NCBI GenBank assembly: GCA_041689935.1
Contig: JBDNFI010000011.1
Coordinates: forward strand, 1 to 64,000
Direction: 5' to 3'
DNA: 64,000 nt
Origin: CAXBDP01 sp041689935
GTDB lineage: Bacteria > Bacteroidota > Bacteroidia > Cytophagales > Cyclobacteriaceae
Shown here: piece after piece, positions 34,812 to 44,371 of the stretch
Position numbering within the stretch: position 1 is the first letter of the stretch
Layout: each line of letters starts with the position of its first letter
Program-made: the position numbers and the translations under genes
Notes under the pieces: model-generated
The model's database searches: none
The model's input: the letters and a program-made list of their open reading frames with translations, nothing else
Told to the model about the DNA's origin: nothing

Positions 34812-35738
34812 TCAAATAAATAATGAACTAATGCTTCGGTCATCAATCACCGAACCAATCGCTTTACCAAACATATCCGCAACAGATAAAACCTTAATTT
34901 TATCAGAAGGCTGTTTCAATGTCACTGAATCAGATACTACAAGTTCCTCAAGAACGGAATTCTCGATGTTTTCATAGGCTTTACCTGAAAGAATAGCGTG
35001 CGTGCAAATAGCCCTCACCGAAATTGCTCCCTTTTCTTTCAAAAGCTGAGCAGCACGGCATATTGTCCCTGCTGTGTCTACTATATCATCTACCAACACC
35101 ACATTTTTCCCTTCCACGTCACCAATCACTTGCATAGAAGCTATCTCATTAGCTCGTTTTCTATGCTTATCGCATACGACCATTTCGGTCTCCAAATGCT
35201 TAGCAAAAGATCGCGCTCTGCCTACACCACCTACATCGGGAGCAGCAAATATCAAATCATCCAATTCCAGACTTTTCAAATAGGGGATGAAAATATAAGA
35301 TCCATCTAAATGATCTAAGGGAATATCAAAAAACCCTTGAATCTGACCTGCATGCAAATCGCAAGTCATTATTCTATCTGCCCCAGCCGATGTAATCAAA
35401 TTAGCCACAAGTTTAGCTGCAATAGACACTCTGGGCTTGTCTTTTCGGTCTTGTCTAGCATAGCCATAGTACGGAGTTACCACAGTTACATACTTGGCAC
35501 TCGCTCTCCTCGCTGCATCTATGATCAACAATAATTCTAGTAAGTTATCTGCTGGCGGATTGGTAGATTGTACAATAAAAATATGACAGCCACGAACGGA
35601 CTCAGTGAAACTAGGAGACATTTCTCCATCACTGAATTTTGAAATTGTCAACCCTCCCAATGTACTGCCATAAGATTCTGCAATCTTCTGACCCATATCG
35701 TGGGAGTTCGTTCCGGCAAAGATTTTTACAATGGACAT
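34812..35738 (-). CDS. prs: Ribose-phosphate pyrophosphokinase
   Basis: A 308-residue PRPP synthetase taken from the ATG at 35738 (MSIVKIFAGTNSHDMGQKIA); the frame reaches 35774 without family similarity. It makes PRPP from ribose 5-phosphate and ATP for nucleotide, His and Trp synthesis. Motifs: FSDGEMSPSFTESVRG, YYGYARQDRKDKPRVSIAAKL (flexible loop), the metal site CDLHAGQIQGFF and the PRPP-binding loop VLVDDIVDTAGT near residue 220. Length is normal. A TACTTTTG box at 35772-35779 on the minus strand is a possible -7 element about 33 bases upstream. Confidence 0.96.
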   Translation of the reverse strand: MSIVKIFAGTNSHDMGQKIAESYGSTLGGLTISKFSDGEMSPSFTESVRGCHIFIVQSTNPPADNLLELLLIIDAARRASAKYVTVVTPYYGYARQDRKDKPRVSIAAKLVANLITSAGADRIMTCDLHAGQIQGFFDIPLDHLDGSYIFIPYLKSLELDDLIFAAPDVGGVGRARSFAKHLETEMVVCDKHRKRANEIASMQVIGDVEGKNVVLVDDIVDTAGTICRAAQLLKEKGAISVRAICTHAILSGKAYENIENSVLEELVVSDSVTLKQPSDKIKVLSVADMFGKAIGSVIDDRSISSLFI

Positions 35739-36053
35739 ATTGAGAAATTGATGCTTGGAAAAATTGAGCCACAAAAGTAGGTATTTCTAAACTTAGAATA
35801 AAATTGTTTATCCCAATCCATTCATTTTCAGCAATATTTATTCAGAAATTAACTTTCTGCTATTTCCAGAATTGAATTTCGATTTTACTTTACCGAGCTC
35901 TAAGTTATATTTACCCTATCCGACTTGGCGAAATTAGATTTGGTTGATTATATCTATATTAGTTACGTAATAAATTCTCTTTAAATAAAAACGAGAATTT
36001 CATTAATTTTCATTTTCACAAATAGACTTTACTCCTTAAAACAACACTACCCT
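35739..36053. other. Divergent intergenic region between prs and the GH109-like gene
   Basis: These 315 AT-rich bases hold the promoter regions of prs (possible -7 box at 35772-35779) and of the GH109-like gene. No open frame or structured RNA was recognised, and I could not place a complete promoter for the plus-strand gene. Confidence 0.4.
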
Positions 36054-37421
36054 ATGAAAGAAAATAGACGAGATTTTATTAAAAAGACCGCAGCTGCTGG
36101 CTTGGGCTTAGGTCTTGCTAGTATGCCGCAATTTAGTATTGCTGCTGATAAAAAAGACGACACAAAAGTAGGTATTGGGTTGATTGGTGTTGGCTTGAGA
36201 GGTCAAAATCATTTGGATTTATTATTAAAGCGGGATGACTGCACCGTCAAAGCCATCTGCGATATTGACCCCGCGGCTACCAATATCGCGTTGGATATGG
36301 TACAAAAAGCGGGTAAAGCCAAACCCGAAACTTACGGGAAAGATGGTTTAGATTATCTGAATTTGTTGATGCGGGAGGATATACAAGCTGTTATAATTGC
36401 AACCCCTTGGGAGTGGCACACAAAAATGGCTGTAGCCACCATGAAGCATGGCAAATATGCAGGTATAGAAGTTTCGGCAGCTAATACCCTTGAGGAGTGT
36501 TGGGACCTAGTAAATACCTACGAAGAAACGGGTGTACCTTGCATGATTTTAGAAAACGTATGCTATCGTAGAGATGTAATGGCTGTATTGAATATGGTTC
36601 GCCAAAATATGTTTGGTGAATTAATTCACCTCGAATGTGGCTATCAGCACGATTTGCGGGAGGTTAAATTCAACAATGGAAAACAAGCTTATGGTGGCGG
36701 AGTAGAATTTGGCGAAAAAGGATTCAGCGAGGCCAAATGGCGTACGAATCATTCAGTTCTTAGAAATGGCGATCTATATCCGACCCATGGTATTGGCCCG
36801 ATAGCCACTTATCTAAATATTGACAGAGGCAATCGATTTGTTTCACTGGTTTCGATGGCATCGAAAAGCCGTGGTTTGCATAATTATATAGTAGATGAAG
36901 GAGGCGAAAGCCATCCAAACACCAAAGTAAGGTGGAAATTGGGCGATGTAGTAACTACCCAAATTAAAACAGCCTTGGGTGAAACCATTATCGTAACACA
37001 CGACACAAATTTGCCTAGGCCCTATTCTTTAGGGTTTAGAGTACAAGGCGAAAAGGGTATTTGGATGGATTTGAACCGTTCAATTTATTTAGAAGGCACT
37101 AGTCCACAAGCGCACCAATGGGAAGATACAAACAGCTATTTTGAAAAGTATGACCACCCACTTTGGAAAAAATATGAACAACTAGCTACAGGGGCAGGAC
37201 ATGGTGGTATGGATTTTTTCGTTATTCATGCATTCATAGAAGCCGTAAAAAGAAAAGCTCCTACTCCACTCGATGCCTATGATGCCGCATCATGGAGTGC
37301 CATTTCGCCTCTCTCAGAAATCTCAATAGAAAATGGAAGTTCCGCTGTAGCATTTCCAGATTTCACAAGAGGTCAATGGATGAACAGAAAACCAAACTTT
37401 GCCGTGAATGATGAATATTAA
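36054..37421 (+). CDS. Gfo/Idh/MocA family glycosidase, GH109-like (alpha-N-acetylgalactosaminidase type)
   Basis: A 455-residue protein with a twin-arginine-type leader (NRRDFIKKTAAAGLGLGLAS), predicting export in folded form with its cofactor. The NAD-binding start is VGIGLIGVGLRGQNHLDLLL (about residues 40-59), and the active region includes IIATPWEWHTKMAVATMKHGKYAGIEVSA. The match to GH109 enzymes is strong; these use bound NAD to remove terminal alpha-N-acetylgalactosamine from glycans. Related exported oxidoreductases with other sugars as substrates cannot be excluded. Its end overlaps the following kinase gene by 14 bases, implying coupled expression. Two GCGGGAGG octamers lie in it. 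Confidence 0.87.
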   Translation: MKENRRDFIKKTAAAGLGLGLASMPQFSIAADKKDDTKVGIGLIGVGLRGQNHLDLLLKRDDCTVKAICDIDPAATNIALDMVQKAGKAKPETYGKDGLDYLNLLMREDIQAVIIATPWEWHTKMAVATMKHGKYAGIEVSAANTLEECWDLVNTYEETGVPCMILENVCYRRDVMAVLNMVRQNMFGELIHLECGYQHDLREVKFNNGKQAYGGGVEFGEKGFSEAKWRTNHSVLRNGDLYPTHGIGPIATYLNIDRGNRFVSLVSMASKSRGLHNYIVDEGGESHPNTKVRWKLGDVVTTQIKTALGETIIVTHDTNLPRPYSLGFRVQGEKGIWMDLNRSIYLEGTSPQAHQWEDTNSYFEKYDHPLWKKYEQLATGAGHGGMDFFVIHAFIEAVKRKAPTPLDAYDAASWSAISPLSEISIENGSSAVAFPDFTRGQWMNRKPNFAVNDEY

Positions 37422-38514
37422 TACCAAGTTGGAGGCAGACGCTTCCCTAATAACCAACATTGGAATTCATTTCAATTTACAAGGCCCCATAGTTTCTTTT
37501 AGCAAAATTGGTTCTGGTCATATTCATCAAACCTTTCAGTTAAAAAGCCAAAACGATTCAATGCTTTTGCAAAGGATAAATCAAAATGTATTTCCAAATG
37601 TAGAAGCTCTCCAAACCAACCTAAGAGTAATTGAAAGTCACTTTAGAGTCCACAAAGAACTCTTGGATATAAATAAAATGAACTATCTAAAACTTCGAGA
37701 GGCAACTGACAAGACCCTATTTAATGAAAACACACACTCTTGGAGAGCCTTTGAGTGGATTGAAGACAGTGAAAGCTTTGATAAAGCGCCCAATAGCGAC
37801 TATGCTTTTGAGGCTGCTTTAGGTTTTGGAAGGTTCATAAAGATCCTTTCTTACCTCCCGCTTTCTTCGCTAAATTCGACTATTCCCGATTTTCATAATG
37901 GTAAGAAAAGATGGAGTGAATTCGAACTTGCTTTAAATAGAGCCGGTATTAACAGAAAAAATACAGCGAATGATTTAATAGAATTTGCTCAGAAACAAAA
38001 AAACATTCTCATCTCTATTACTGAGAAACTAGAAAGTGGTCTCATTCCAATTCGACTCACGCACAACGACACAAAACTCAATAATGTGCTATTTCAAAAC
38101 GATTTAGCGAAAGTGAATTGCGTAATTGATTTAGATACAGTCATGCCAGGAAGTGTATTGTTCGACTTTGGAGATATGGTAAGAACCATATCGTGCCCTG
38201 CAAATGAAGACTGTGACAATGAACATGAAATCACTATTAACGAAAGTTATTTTGAAGCTATTTGCAAAGGTTTTGCATCGGAATTAAAGAGCATTATTAC
38301 TAAGAATGAAAAAAAAGAACTATTAAATGGAGCCAAATATATGTGCCTTTTAATAGGCTTGCGGTTTCTGACTGATTATCTCAATATGGATGTATATTAT
38401 CCGACCAAATATGAAAACCACAATTTAATCAGAGCTAGAAATCAGTTTAAATTGGTAAGTGAATTAGTGAAAAAAGAAAATACTTTAATTAAAACAATAA
38501 ATAATATTTTTTGA
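37408..38514 (+). CDS. APH-fold kinase, N-acetylhexosamine 1-kinase-like
   Basis: A 368-residue phosphotransferase. Its start (GSGHIHQTFQL, then MLLQRINQNVFPNVEALQTNLRVIESH) is the pattern of NahK-type N-acetylhexosamine kinases. The catalytic loop is RLTHNDTKLNNVLF (about residues 213-226) and the metal-binding segment CVIDLDTVMPGSVLFDFGDMVRT. NahK phosphorylates the 1-position of GlcNAc or GalNAc. The gene overlaps the GH109-like gene by 14 bases; an enzyme freeing GalNAc next to a kinase for it fits a salvage pathway. Two in-frame ATGs (37408, 37411) are equally possible. Substrate choice is inferred from family and neighbour. Confidence 0.8.
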   Translation: MMNINTKLEADASLITNIGIHFNLQGPIVSFSKIGSGHIHQTFQLKSQNDSMLLQRINQNVFPNVEALQTNLRVIESHFRVHKELLDINKMNYLKLREATDKTLFNENTHSWRAFEWIEDSESFDKAPNSDYAFEAALGFGRFIKILSYLPLSSLNSTIPDFHNGKKRWSEFELALNRAGINRKNTANDLIEFAQKQKNILISITEKLESGLIPIRLTHNDTKLNNVLFQNDLAKVNCVIDLDTVMPGSVLFDFGDMVRTISCPANEDCDNEHEITINESYFEAICKGFASELKSIITKNEKKELLNGAKYMCLLIGLRFLTDYLNMDVYYPTKYENHNLIRARNQFKLVSELVKKENTLIKTINNIF

Positions 38515-38529
38515 TAAGTATTAAAACAA

Positions 38530-38563
38530 AAATGCACCTACCTCTGAGAGAGTTGGTGCATTT
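38530..38563. terminator. Bidirectional terminator between convergent genes
   Basis: AAATGCACC at 38530-38538 and GGTGCATTT at 38555-38563 form a perfect 9-bp stem in the 60-base gap between convergent genes ending at 38514 and 38575. A/T runs flank both sides, so it may serve both. Confidence 0.7.
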
Positions 38564-38574
38564 ATATAAAAAAA

Positions 38575-39276
38575 TTATTTTTTTGAAATATTCTCGTAGA
38601 GATTTATGATGCCAATTACACCTTTATCTTCATCATGCTTAAATTTTTCTTTCGAAGCTTGCTTCTTCACTTCCTTTTCGTACTCACCAAATACAGCAAA
38701 AAAATCACTTTTACTTTTTGGTAATTCGATTAAATTATCATCAATTATGGCGAAATAATATTCATTTACAACAACGTAAGAGTTAAAATCACCCATGTCC
38801 ATTCTAGGGTCTCTTGTTGGCGCAACATAGTCCATAAATGCTTTACTAATTATCTTATCGCTAACCTTTCTTGCCAAACCACCAAATTCAGATTGTGGCC
38901 AGATTTTCTTTAAATTTTCAAAATATTCAATTTCTTCAATATCTGGATTTAACCAATTAAATCTCACAATATTTCCCCAAGGATAAGTAAGCTCGTTACC
39001 TTGAAATTCGATAAGCTCTTCATCCACTTTGTACCTGAATGAACCTTCTTTTGTAGTTTGATCTGTAAAAGTAACCACACCGATGCGATAATCTTCGTTT
39101 AAATAAGGCTGAACAATTGCTGCATCTGGAACCATTTCCCCGGTTCTCACAATCATTCGTGCCTGGTTGCCACTTACATCGATAACAGTGCCGATGCCGG
39201 TCAACTGAGAAAATGCCGTTGTTGACAGAATAAATACGAAAAGAAAAGTTGAAACAATTGAAATTCTAGTTTTCAT
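38575..39276 (-). CDS. Secreted protein of unknown function
   Basis: A 233-residue protein with a signal peptide (MKTRISIVSTFLFVFILSTTAFSQ). The mature part begins with a beta-rich segment (LTGIGTVIDVSGNQARMIVRTGEMVPDA) and continues with alternating charged and aromatic stretches (IEFQGNELTYPWGNIVRFNW) and a Lys-rich helical tail. No named domain is recognised. It has about 190 bases of non-coding sequence upstream, with a TACTTTTG box at 39333-39340 on the minus strand but no TTG element at the correct distance, and ends at a shared terminator. Confidence 0.75.
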   Translation of the reverse strand: MKTRISIVSTFLFVFILSTTAFSQLTGIGTVIDVSGNQARMIVRTGEMVPDAAIVQPYLNEDYRIGVVTFTDQTTKEGSFRYKVDEELIEFQGNELTYPWGNIVRFNWLNPDIEEIEYFENLKKIWPQSEFGGLARKVSDKIISKAFMDYVAPTRDPRMDMGDFNSYVVVNEYYFAIIDDNLIELPKSKSDFFAVFGEYEKEVKKQASKEKFKHDEDKGVIGIINLYENISKK

Positions 39277-39468
39277 AATTATTGTTTTAAAATGTAAAAT
39301 ACAATACTTAATTCAGCATATTATTTACTTGGCAAAAGTAATACCTAAAATTTCAGACTTACCAGTATTACCAATATTAAAAATCGAAATTTAGTATTCA
39401 GTGTTCTGTTCCCACAACTAAATTAGTAACGAAATACTCAAATTAATGATTCAATTTCATTTTTTTCC

Positions 39469-40071
39469 TCAATTCAACCGAGGTAAACTTAATTTCAACT
39501 TGACGGCTAACAACCTAATGCCCACTATAATGCTCAGCGAGGCAAAAAGATTGTAATCACGAGGCATTCCTAACTCATTGAAAAAAAGATAAAAAATTGC
39601 TCCTACTAAGCATGCCGAAGCATAAATCTCTTTTCTGAAAAGTATAGGCACTTCATTTGTCAAAGTATCTCGAATCACTCCGCCCATCACAGCAGAAAAC
39701 ATTCCCATAATCGCTGCAATTTCGGGCTGTACACCCAAGAAAAGTGCTTTCTCAACACCCAAAACGGTAAAGAATCCAATACCCAATGTATCAAAAAGAA
39801 ACATCGTTCTACGGAGCTTATGCAAAAATTTAAAAAACACGAAAGTCACCAAAACGCCCGCCAATATCACATACAAAAAATTGATGTCGCCAACCCAACC
39901 TAATGGGTAGCTGCCAAGAAGAATATCCCGCAGGCTGCCTCCTCCAATGGCAGTGATAAACCCTGTAAAACCTGCACCAAACAAGTCATGCTCACGATGC
40001 TGAACCGCTAATGCTCCAGAAATGGCAAAAACAAAAGTTCCACACAATTCAAAAATGTATTGAATATCCAT
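39469..40071 (-). CDS. Trimeric intracellular cation channel family (YicG/UPF0126) membrane protein
   Basis: A 200-residue integral membrane protein with about seven helices. Two internal repeats carry the family motifs GFTGFITAIGGGSLRDILLG (about residues 34-53) and AIMGMFSAVMGGVIRDTLTNEVP (about 118-140), typical of the glycine-rich TRIC/UPF0126 family. Prokaryotic TRIC channels form trimeric monovalent-cation pores. Whether this one is a channel or a glycine-related transporter, as proposed for some relatives, is not settled by sequence. It stands alone, divergent from the DNA ligase gene with 83 bases between. Confidence 0.92.
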   Translation of the reverse strand: MDIQYIFELCGTFVFAISGALAVQHREHDLFGAGFTGFITAIGGGSLRDILLGSYPLGWVGDINFLYVILAGVLVTFVFFKFLHKLRRTMFLFDTLGIGFFTVLGVEKALFLGVQPEIAAIMGMFSAVMGGVIRDTLTNEVPILFRKEIYASACLVGAIFYLFFNELGMPRDYNLFASLSIIVGIRLLAVKLKLSLPRLN

Positions 40072-40154
40072 TGGTCAATCTTAGTCTTTGTTGCAATTTT
40101 AGCCAAATTTCGCAAAAAATAAACTATTAAATAGTTCCTAAGTTTATTCCTTCG

Positions 40155-41750
40155 ATGAAGTCCTTCGCCAATCTATTTCTTCAGCTTGATCAAACCAATA
40201 AAACTACTGAAAAGGTAAAAGTTTTAAAGCAATACTTAGCAGACGCTTCAGAGGAGGATAAAGTATGGGCTATTGCGCTATTTACCCACAGAAAGCCAAA
40301 GAGAGTTGTTAATGCAAGTCTCCTCCGCCAATGGGCTGCGGAATTGGCAGGCTTGCCTAGCTGGTTGTTTGAAGAAACGTATAGCGTGGTGGGTGACTTG
40401 GCCGAAACCATATCTCTCGTTATTCCAAATAGTGACGCAACTCAAGAAAAATCTTTAAACGAATGGATAAGTTTTCTGATTTCCCTGAAATTTTTAGATG
40501 AGGTCGAAAGAAAAAATGCCATCGTCCAGTCTTGGCAAGCAATGGCACAGCAAGAACGATTTGTATTCACCAAATTAATGACGGGTGGATTTAGAGTTGG
40601 CGTGTCGCAAAACTTATTGATAAAAGCCTTATCCGAACTATATCAAATAGAATCAGCAAAGATTACTCATCGTCTTATGGGCAATTGGGATCCAAGTTCA
40701 ATAACTTTTCAGAAACTAGTGCTGGAAGAAGATTGGAATGAAGATTTATCCAAGCCATATCCATTTTGCTTGGCTCATCCATTGGACAAAAAGCCTAAGG
40801 AATTAGGCAATATGGATGATTGGATCATTGAATGGAAATGGGATGGAATTCGAAGTCAACTAATAAAACGAGAGGATAATTTATTTATTTGGTCGAGAGG
40901 GGAAGAGCTAGTCACAGAAAAATATCCTGAACTCCACAGCTTATTAAAATCTCTTCCCAATGGAACGGTTCTGGATGGCGAAATTATTCCCTTCAAAAAT
41001 GGAAAGCCGCTTCCATTTGGCGTATTACAAACTCGAATTGGCAGAAAGACTTTACCTAAAAAAATACTTGAAAATGCTCCTGTTGCATTTATGGCATATG
41101 ACATACTAGAATTTGAAGGAGTAGATTTACGCACTGAAACCACCGCAGCTCGAAGACTCCTTCTTGAGCAAATACACTCCCAACTTCATGAACATAATGC
41201 ATGGAATTTATCCATCGCCATTCAAGCCAATAATTGGGATGAATTGAATGAATTACATAAAGAGTCTAGGGCACACTTTGCAGAAGGTTTTATGCTTAAA
41301 CACAAGAATGCTGCTTACCACACTGGCCGCAAATCTGGTGACTGGTGGAAATGGAAAATTGCCCCATTGAGTATAGATGGCGTATTGCTGTATGCACAAA
41401 AAGGGCACGGTCGTAGGGCAAATCTTTACTCAGATTACACCCTGGCAGTGTGGAACGAAGATCAACTTGTACCATTTGCCAAAGCCTATTCTGGATTGAC
41501 AGATGCGGAAATTAGGAAAGTAGACCAATTTGTGAAAAAGCATACATTAGAAAAATTTGGCCCTGTTCGTACCGTTACTCCTGAATTGGTCTTTGAGATC
41601 GGCTTTGAAGGAATTCAGGAATCAAAAAGACATAAATCTGGAATCGCATTGCGATTTCCAAGGATTCTCCGCTGGCGGCATGACAAAAAGGTAGATGAAG
41701 CCAATAAGCTTACAGATCTGCAGGAATTATTGGAGCTTTACGGCAAATAG
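40155..41750 (+). CDS. ATP-dependent DNA ligase of the Lhr-ligase repair cluster
   Basis: A 531-residue ligase. The N-terminal DNA-binding domain (residues about 1-200) is followed by the nucleotidyltransferase motif I in WIIEWKWDGIRSQLI (Lys near 228), then FIWSRGEELVTEKYPEL, LDGEIIPF (motif III), FMAYDILEFEGVDLR, EGFMLKHKNAAYHTGRKSGDWWKWK (motifs IV-V) and an OB-fold end. It belongs to the bacterial LigB-like group known to accompany an Lhr-type helicase, exonuclease and phosphoesterase in DNA damage cassettes. Here the helicase gene is about 3.2 kb downstream with two other genes between. Both the exonuclease and phosphoesterase are missing from the window. Confidence 0.92.
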   Translation: MKSFANLFLQLDQTNKTTEKVKVLKQYLADASEEDKVWAIALFTHRKPKRVVNASLLRQWAAELAGLPSWLFEETYSVVGDLAETISLVIPNSDATQEKSLNEWISFLISLKFLDEVERKNAIVQSWQAMAQQERFVFTKLMTGGFRVGVSQNLLIKALSELYQIESAKITHRLMGNWDPSSITFQKLVLEEDWNEDLSKPYPFCLAHPLDKKPKELGNMDDWIIEWKWDGIRSQLIKREDNLFIWSRGEELVTEKYPELHSLLKSLPNGTVLDGEIIPFKNGKPLPFGVLQTRIGRKTLPKKILENAPVAFMAYDILEFEGVDLRTETTAARRLLLEQIHSQLHEHNAWNLSIAIQANNWDELNELHKESRAHFAEGFMLKHKNAAYHTGRKSGDWWKWKIAPLSIDGVLLYAQKGHGRRANLYSDYTLAVWNEDQLVPFAKAYSGLTDAEIRKVDQFVKKHTLEKFGPVRTVTPELVFEIGFEGIQESKRHKSGIALRFPRILRWRHDKKVDEANKLTDLQELLELYGK

Positions 41751-41828
41751 AATTACCCTCCCGCCTCTTTTATAATTCTATTTCCAGCAATTAGATATTT
41801 TCATTACCTTCTCTCAAATTATCCCTCC

Positions 41829-44366
41829 ATGAGAAACGCAATCTTCTTTTTTATTTCCTTAACCTTCATTTCTTGTTCCAAGCCCATCAAGAGTCCTCCT
41901 CTCGAACCTGGAATTTCTTGGGAACTTGCCGAATTTCGAAAAGCTAATTTAGGCAATATAGCCTATCAGCTTCACTTTGATATTCCTGAAAGTAAGGCTG
42001 ATCCAATACCTGCCAGTATCACTATTTCATTCGATTTAGCCAATGAAATAGATATTTTACCCATTGATTTTAATGAGGATAAAGAAAAAGTGACATCCAT
42101 CACTGCCAACGGTGAAAGCATAGAAGTAAAACATGAAAAAGAACATATCCTTGTAAACGGAAGCTACTTAAACATCGGAATCAATACCATCAAAATAGAC
42201 TTTGAAGCTGGTGAAAGATCTCTGAATAGAAACGAAGATTATATGTATACTTTGCTGGTGCCAGACCGTGCGTCCACCCTTTTCCCTTCCTTCGATCAGC
42301 CTAATATGAAAGCCAATTACACACTTTCATTGAGCGTGCCCGAACACTGGGAAGCTATGGGTAATGGTCCACTGGCAGATGAAATTACTGAAAATGGGAG
42401 GACAACGCTATTCTATGCCCAAACTGAAAAAATCCCTACCTATCTATTCGCATTTGTTGCAGGCAATTTTCAATCGGTATACGATACAGAAAATAATCGC
42501 CCGATGACCATGCTGCATCGAGAGACTGATACCGCGAAAGCTGCAAGAAATATTCCGGAAGTCTTCAAACTACATAGGCAGTCTATTGCTTGGCTGGAGA
42601 AATACACAGGTATTAATTATCCCTATCAAAAGTTTGATTTTGCCTTAATTCCACCCTTCCAATATGGCGGAATGGAGCATGTAGGTGCTATTCAATATCG
42701 AGCGTCAAGCCTAATGCAAGATGCGAATGCAAGCCAACAACAATTGCTGGGTAGAGCTAGCCTTATCGCTCACGAAACTGCCCATATGTGGTTTGGCGAT
42801 TTGGTCACCATGAATTGGTTCGATGATGTATGGATGAAAGAAGTATTTGCCAACTTTATGGCTGCCAAAATAGTGAATCCAGCCTTTCCGGATCTCAATC
42901 ATGACTTGCGATTTTTGCTTGCACACCATCCGGCGGCTATGAGTATCGACCGCACAGAGGGCAGGCATCCAATCCAACAGGAATTGGAAAATCTAAAGCA
43001 AGCAGGCAATCTGTACGGCCCAATTATCTACCAAAAAGCACCTATAATGATGCGGCAATTAGAAGCTAAACTTGGTGCTACTAATTTTCAAAAAGCCCTG
43101 AAACAATACCTACAATCCTTTGCCCACAGCAATGCTACATGGGATGAATTGGTGGCAATACTTGACCAACAAAGTGAAGGGGATATTACTCAGTGGAGTG
43201 AATTGTGGGTAAAAGAAGCCATTTTTCCAAAAATTGAATTGAAGCAAGAAAATGGAAAATTGATCGTCAACCACCCTGACGGGAAATTCCTCCCGCAAAT
43301 TTTTACAATAGCGCTTATCGATGCAGGAAAGCGGGAGGATATTACAATCGACATCAAAGAAGCCAATTTTTCTATTCCTTTGAGCGAGGAGTTTTCTTAC
43401 ATTATACCAAATGCAGATGGCATGGGCTATGGATATTTTCCTTTATCGGAAGAGGCCATTTCTGTTATACCCGCTTTAGAAGATCCAATTTTGAGAGCTT
43501 CCGCATACCTCAATTTATACGAAGGAGTCCTCAACAGCGCACATTTGCCGAGGCAAGCACTGCACATTTTCAAAGAAGGACTTAGAGTAGAAACAGAGCA
43601 GCAAATTACCAGTCGGGTTTTGGGTATGGTTTCCTCCATTTACTGGAGATACCTGAGTGAAAATGATAGAAAGGAACTTGGTTCTGATTGGGAAAATTTC
43701 ATTTTAGCCAAATGGGAAGCAACTGAAATTCAAGGGGAAAAAAGTACTTGGTTCTATACTTATCTTGGTATGGCTACAAGTGAGCAAGCTGCCCAAAATA
43801 TGGAAAAATGGTGGCGGGAGGAAAAACCTGTACTGGGCTTGAGTTTAAGCGAAAGTGATGATACTTCACTTGCCACAGCAATCGCAATACGCGAGGTAGC
43901 AGCAAGCGAAGAAATATTGGCTAAACAGCCTGAAAGAATTAAAAACCCAGATAACCGCAAACGCTTTGAGTTTGTAAGCAAAGCGCTCAGCAGAAATAGC
44001 AATGACAGGGCAGCGTTTTTTGAATCCTTGAAAAATGCTGAAAATCGCCAGTACGAACCTTGGGTAACCCAAGCAATGAGCTATTTGAATCACCCTAGCA
44101 GACAAGCAGAAGCACTCAACTATTTACCTGATGCTCTTTTGCTTCTGGAAGAGATTCAACTTACAGGAGATATATTTTTCCCTAAAGCTTGGCTGGACAC
44201 TTCATTTAGTGGACACAATTCCAAAGAAGCCGCAAATATTATTCGTACGTTTTTGCAAAATAACCCTGATTTCAATCCTCGATTGAAACAGAAATTATTG
44301 CAGGCCGCAGACCCAATTTTTAGAGCGGAATCGGTGCTATGGAGTATTGAAAATAAACGATTATAG
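41829..44366 (+). CDS. M1 family aminopeptidase, lipoprotein
   Basis: An 845-residue zinc aminopeptidase. The signal peptide ends in LTFISCSK (lipobox). The N-terminal beta domain is followed by the substrate-binding motif YGGMEHVGAIQY (about residue 278) and the zinc site HETAHMWFGDLVTMNWFDDVWMKEVFANFM (HExxH-18-E, about residues 316-345). The C-terminal half is helical. M1 enzymes remove N-terminal residues from peptides; a lipid anchor puts this one in the envelope. Three octamer copies lie in the gene, two of them in opposite orientation only 34 bases apart. It sits between ligase and helicase genes but is not known to belong to the repair pathway. Confidence 0.93.
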   Translation: MRNAIFFFISLTFISCSKPIKSPPLEPGISWELAEFRKANLGNIAYQLHFDIPESKADPIPASITISFDLANEIDILPIDFNEDKEKVTSITANGESIEVKHEKEHILVNGSYLNIGINTIKIDFEAGERSLNRNEDYMYTLLVPDRASTLFPSFDQPNMKANYTLSLSVPEHWEAMGNGPLADEITENGRTTLFYAQTEKIPTYLFAFVAGNFQSVYDTENNRPMTMLHRETDTAKAARNIPEVFKLHRQSIAWLEKYTGINYPYQKFDFALIPPFQYGGMEHVGAIQYRASSLMQDANASQQQLLGRASLIAHETAHMWFGDLVTMNWFDDVWMKEVFANFMAAKIVNPAFPDLNHDLRFLLAHHPAAMSIDRTEGRHPIQQELENLKQAGNLYGPIIYQKAPIMMRQLEAKLGATNFQKALKQYLQSFAHSNATWDELVAILDQQSEGDITQWSELWVKEAIFPKIELKQENGKLIVNHPDGKFLPQIFTIALIDAGKREDITIDIKEANFSIPLSEEFSYIIPNADGMGYGYFPLSEEAISVIPALEDPILRASAYLNLYEGVLNSAHLPRQALHIFKEGLRVETEQQITSRVLGMVSSIYWRYLSENDRKELGSDWENFILAKWEATEIQGEKSTWFYTYLGMATSEQAAQNMEKWWREEKPVLGLSLSESDDTSLATAIAIREVAASEEILAKQPERIKNPDNRKRFEFVSKALSRNSNDRAAFFESLKNAENRQYEPWVTQAMSYLNHPSRQAEALNYLPDALLLLEEIQLTGDIFFPKAWLDTSFSGHNSKEAANIIRTFLQNNPDFNPRLKQKLLQAADPIFRAESVLWSIENKRL

Positions 44367-44371
44367 ATTTT

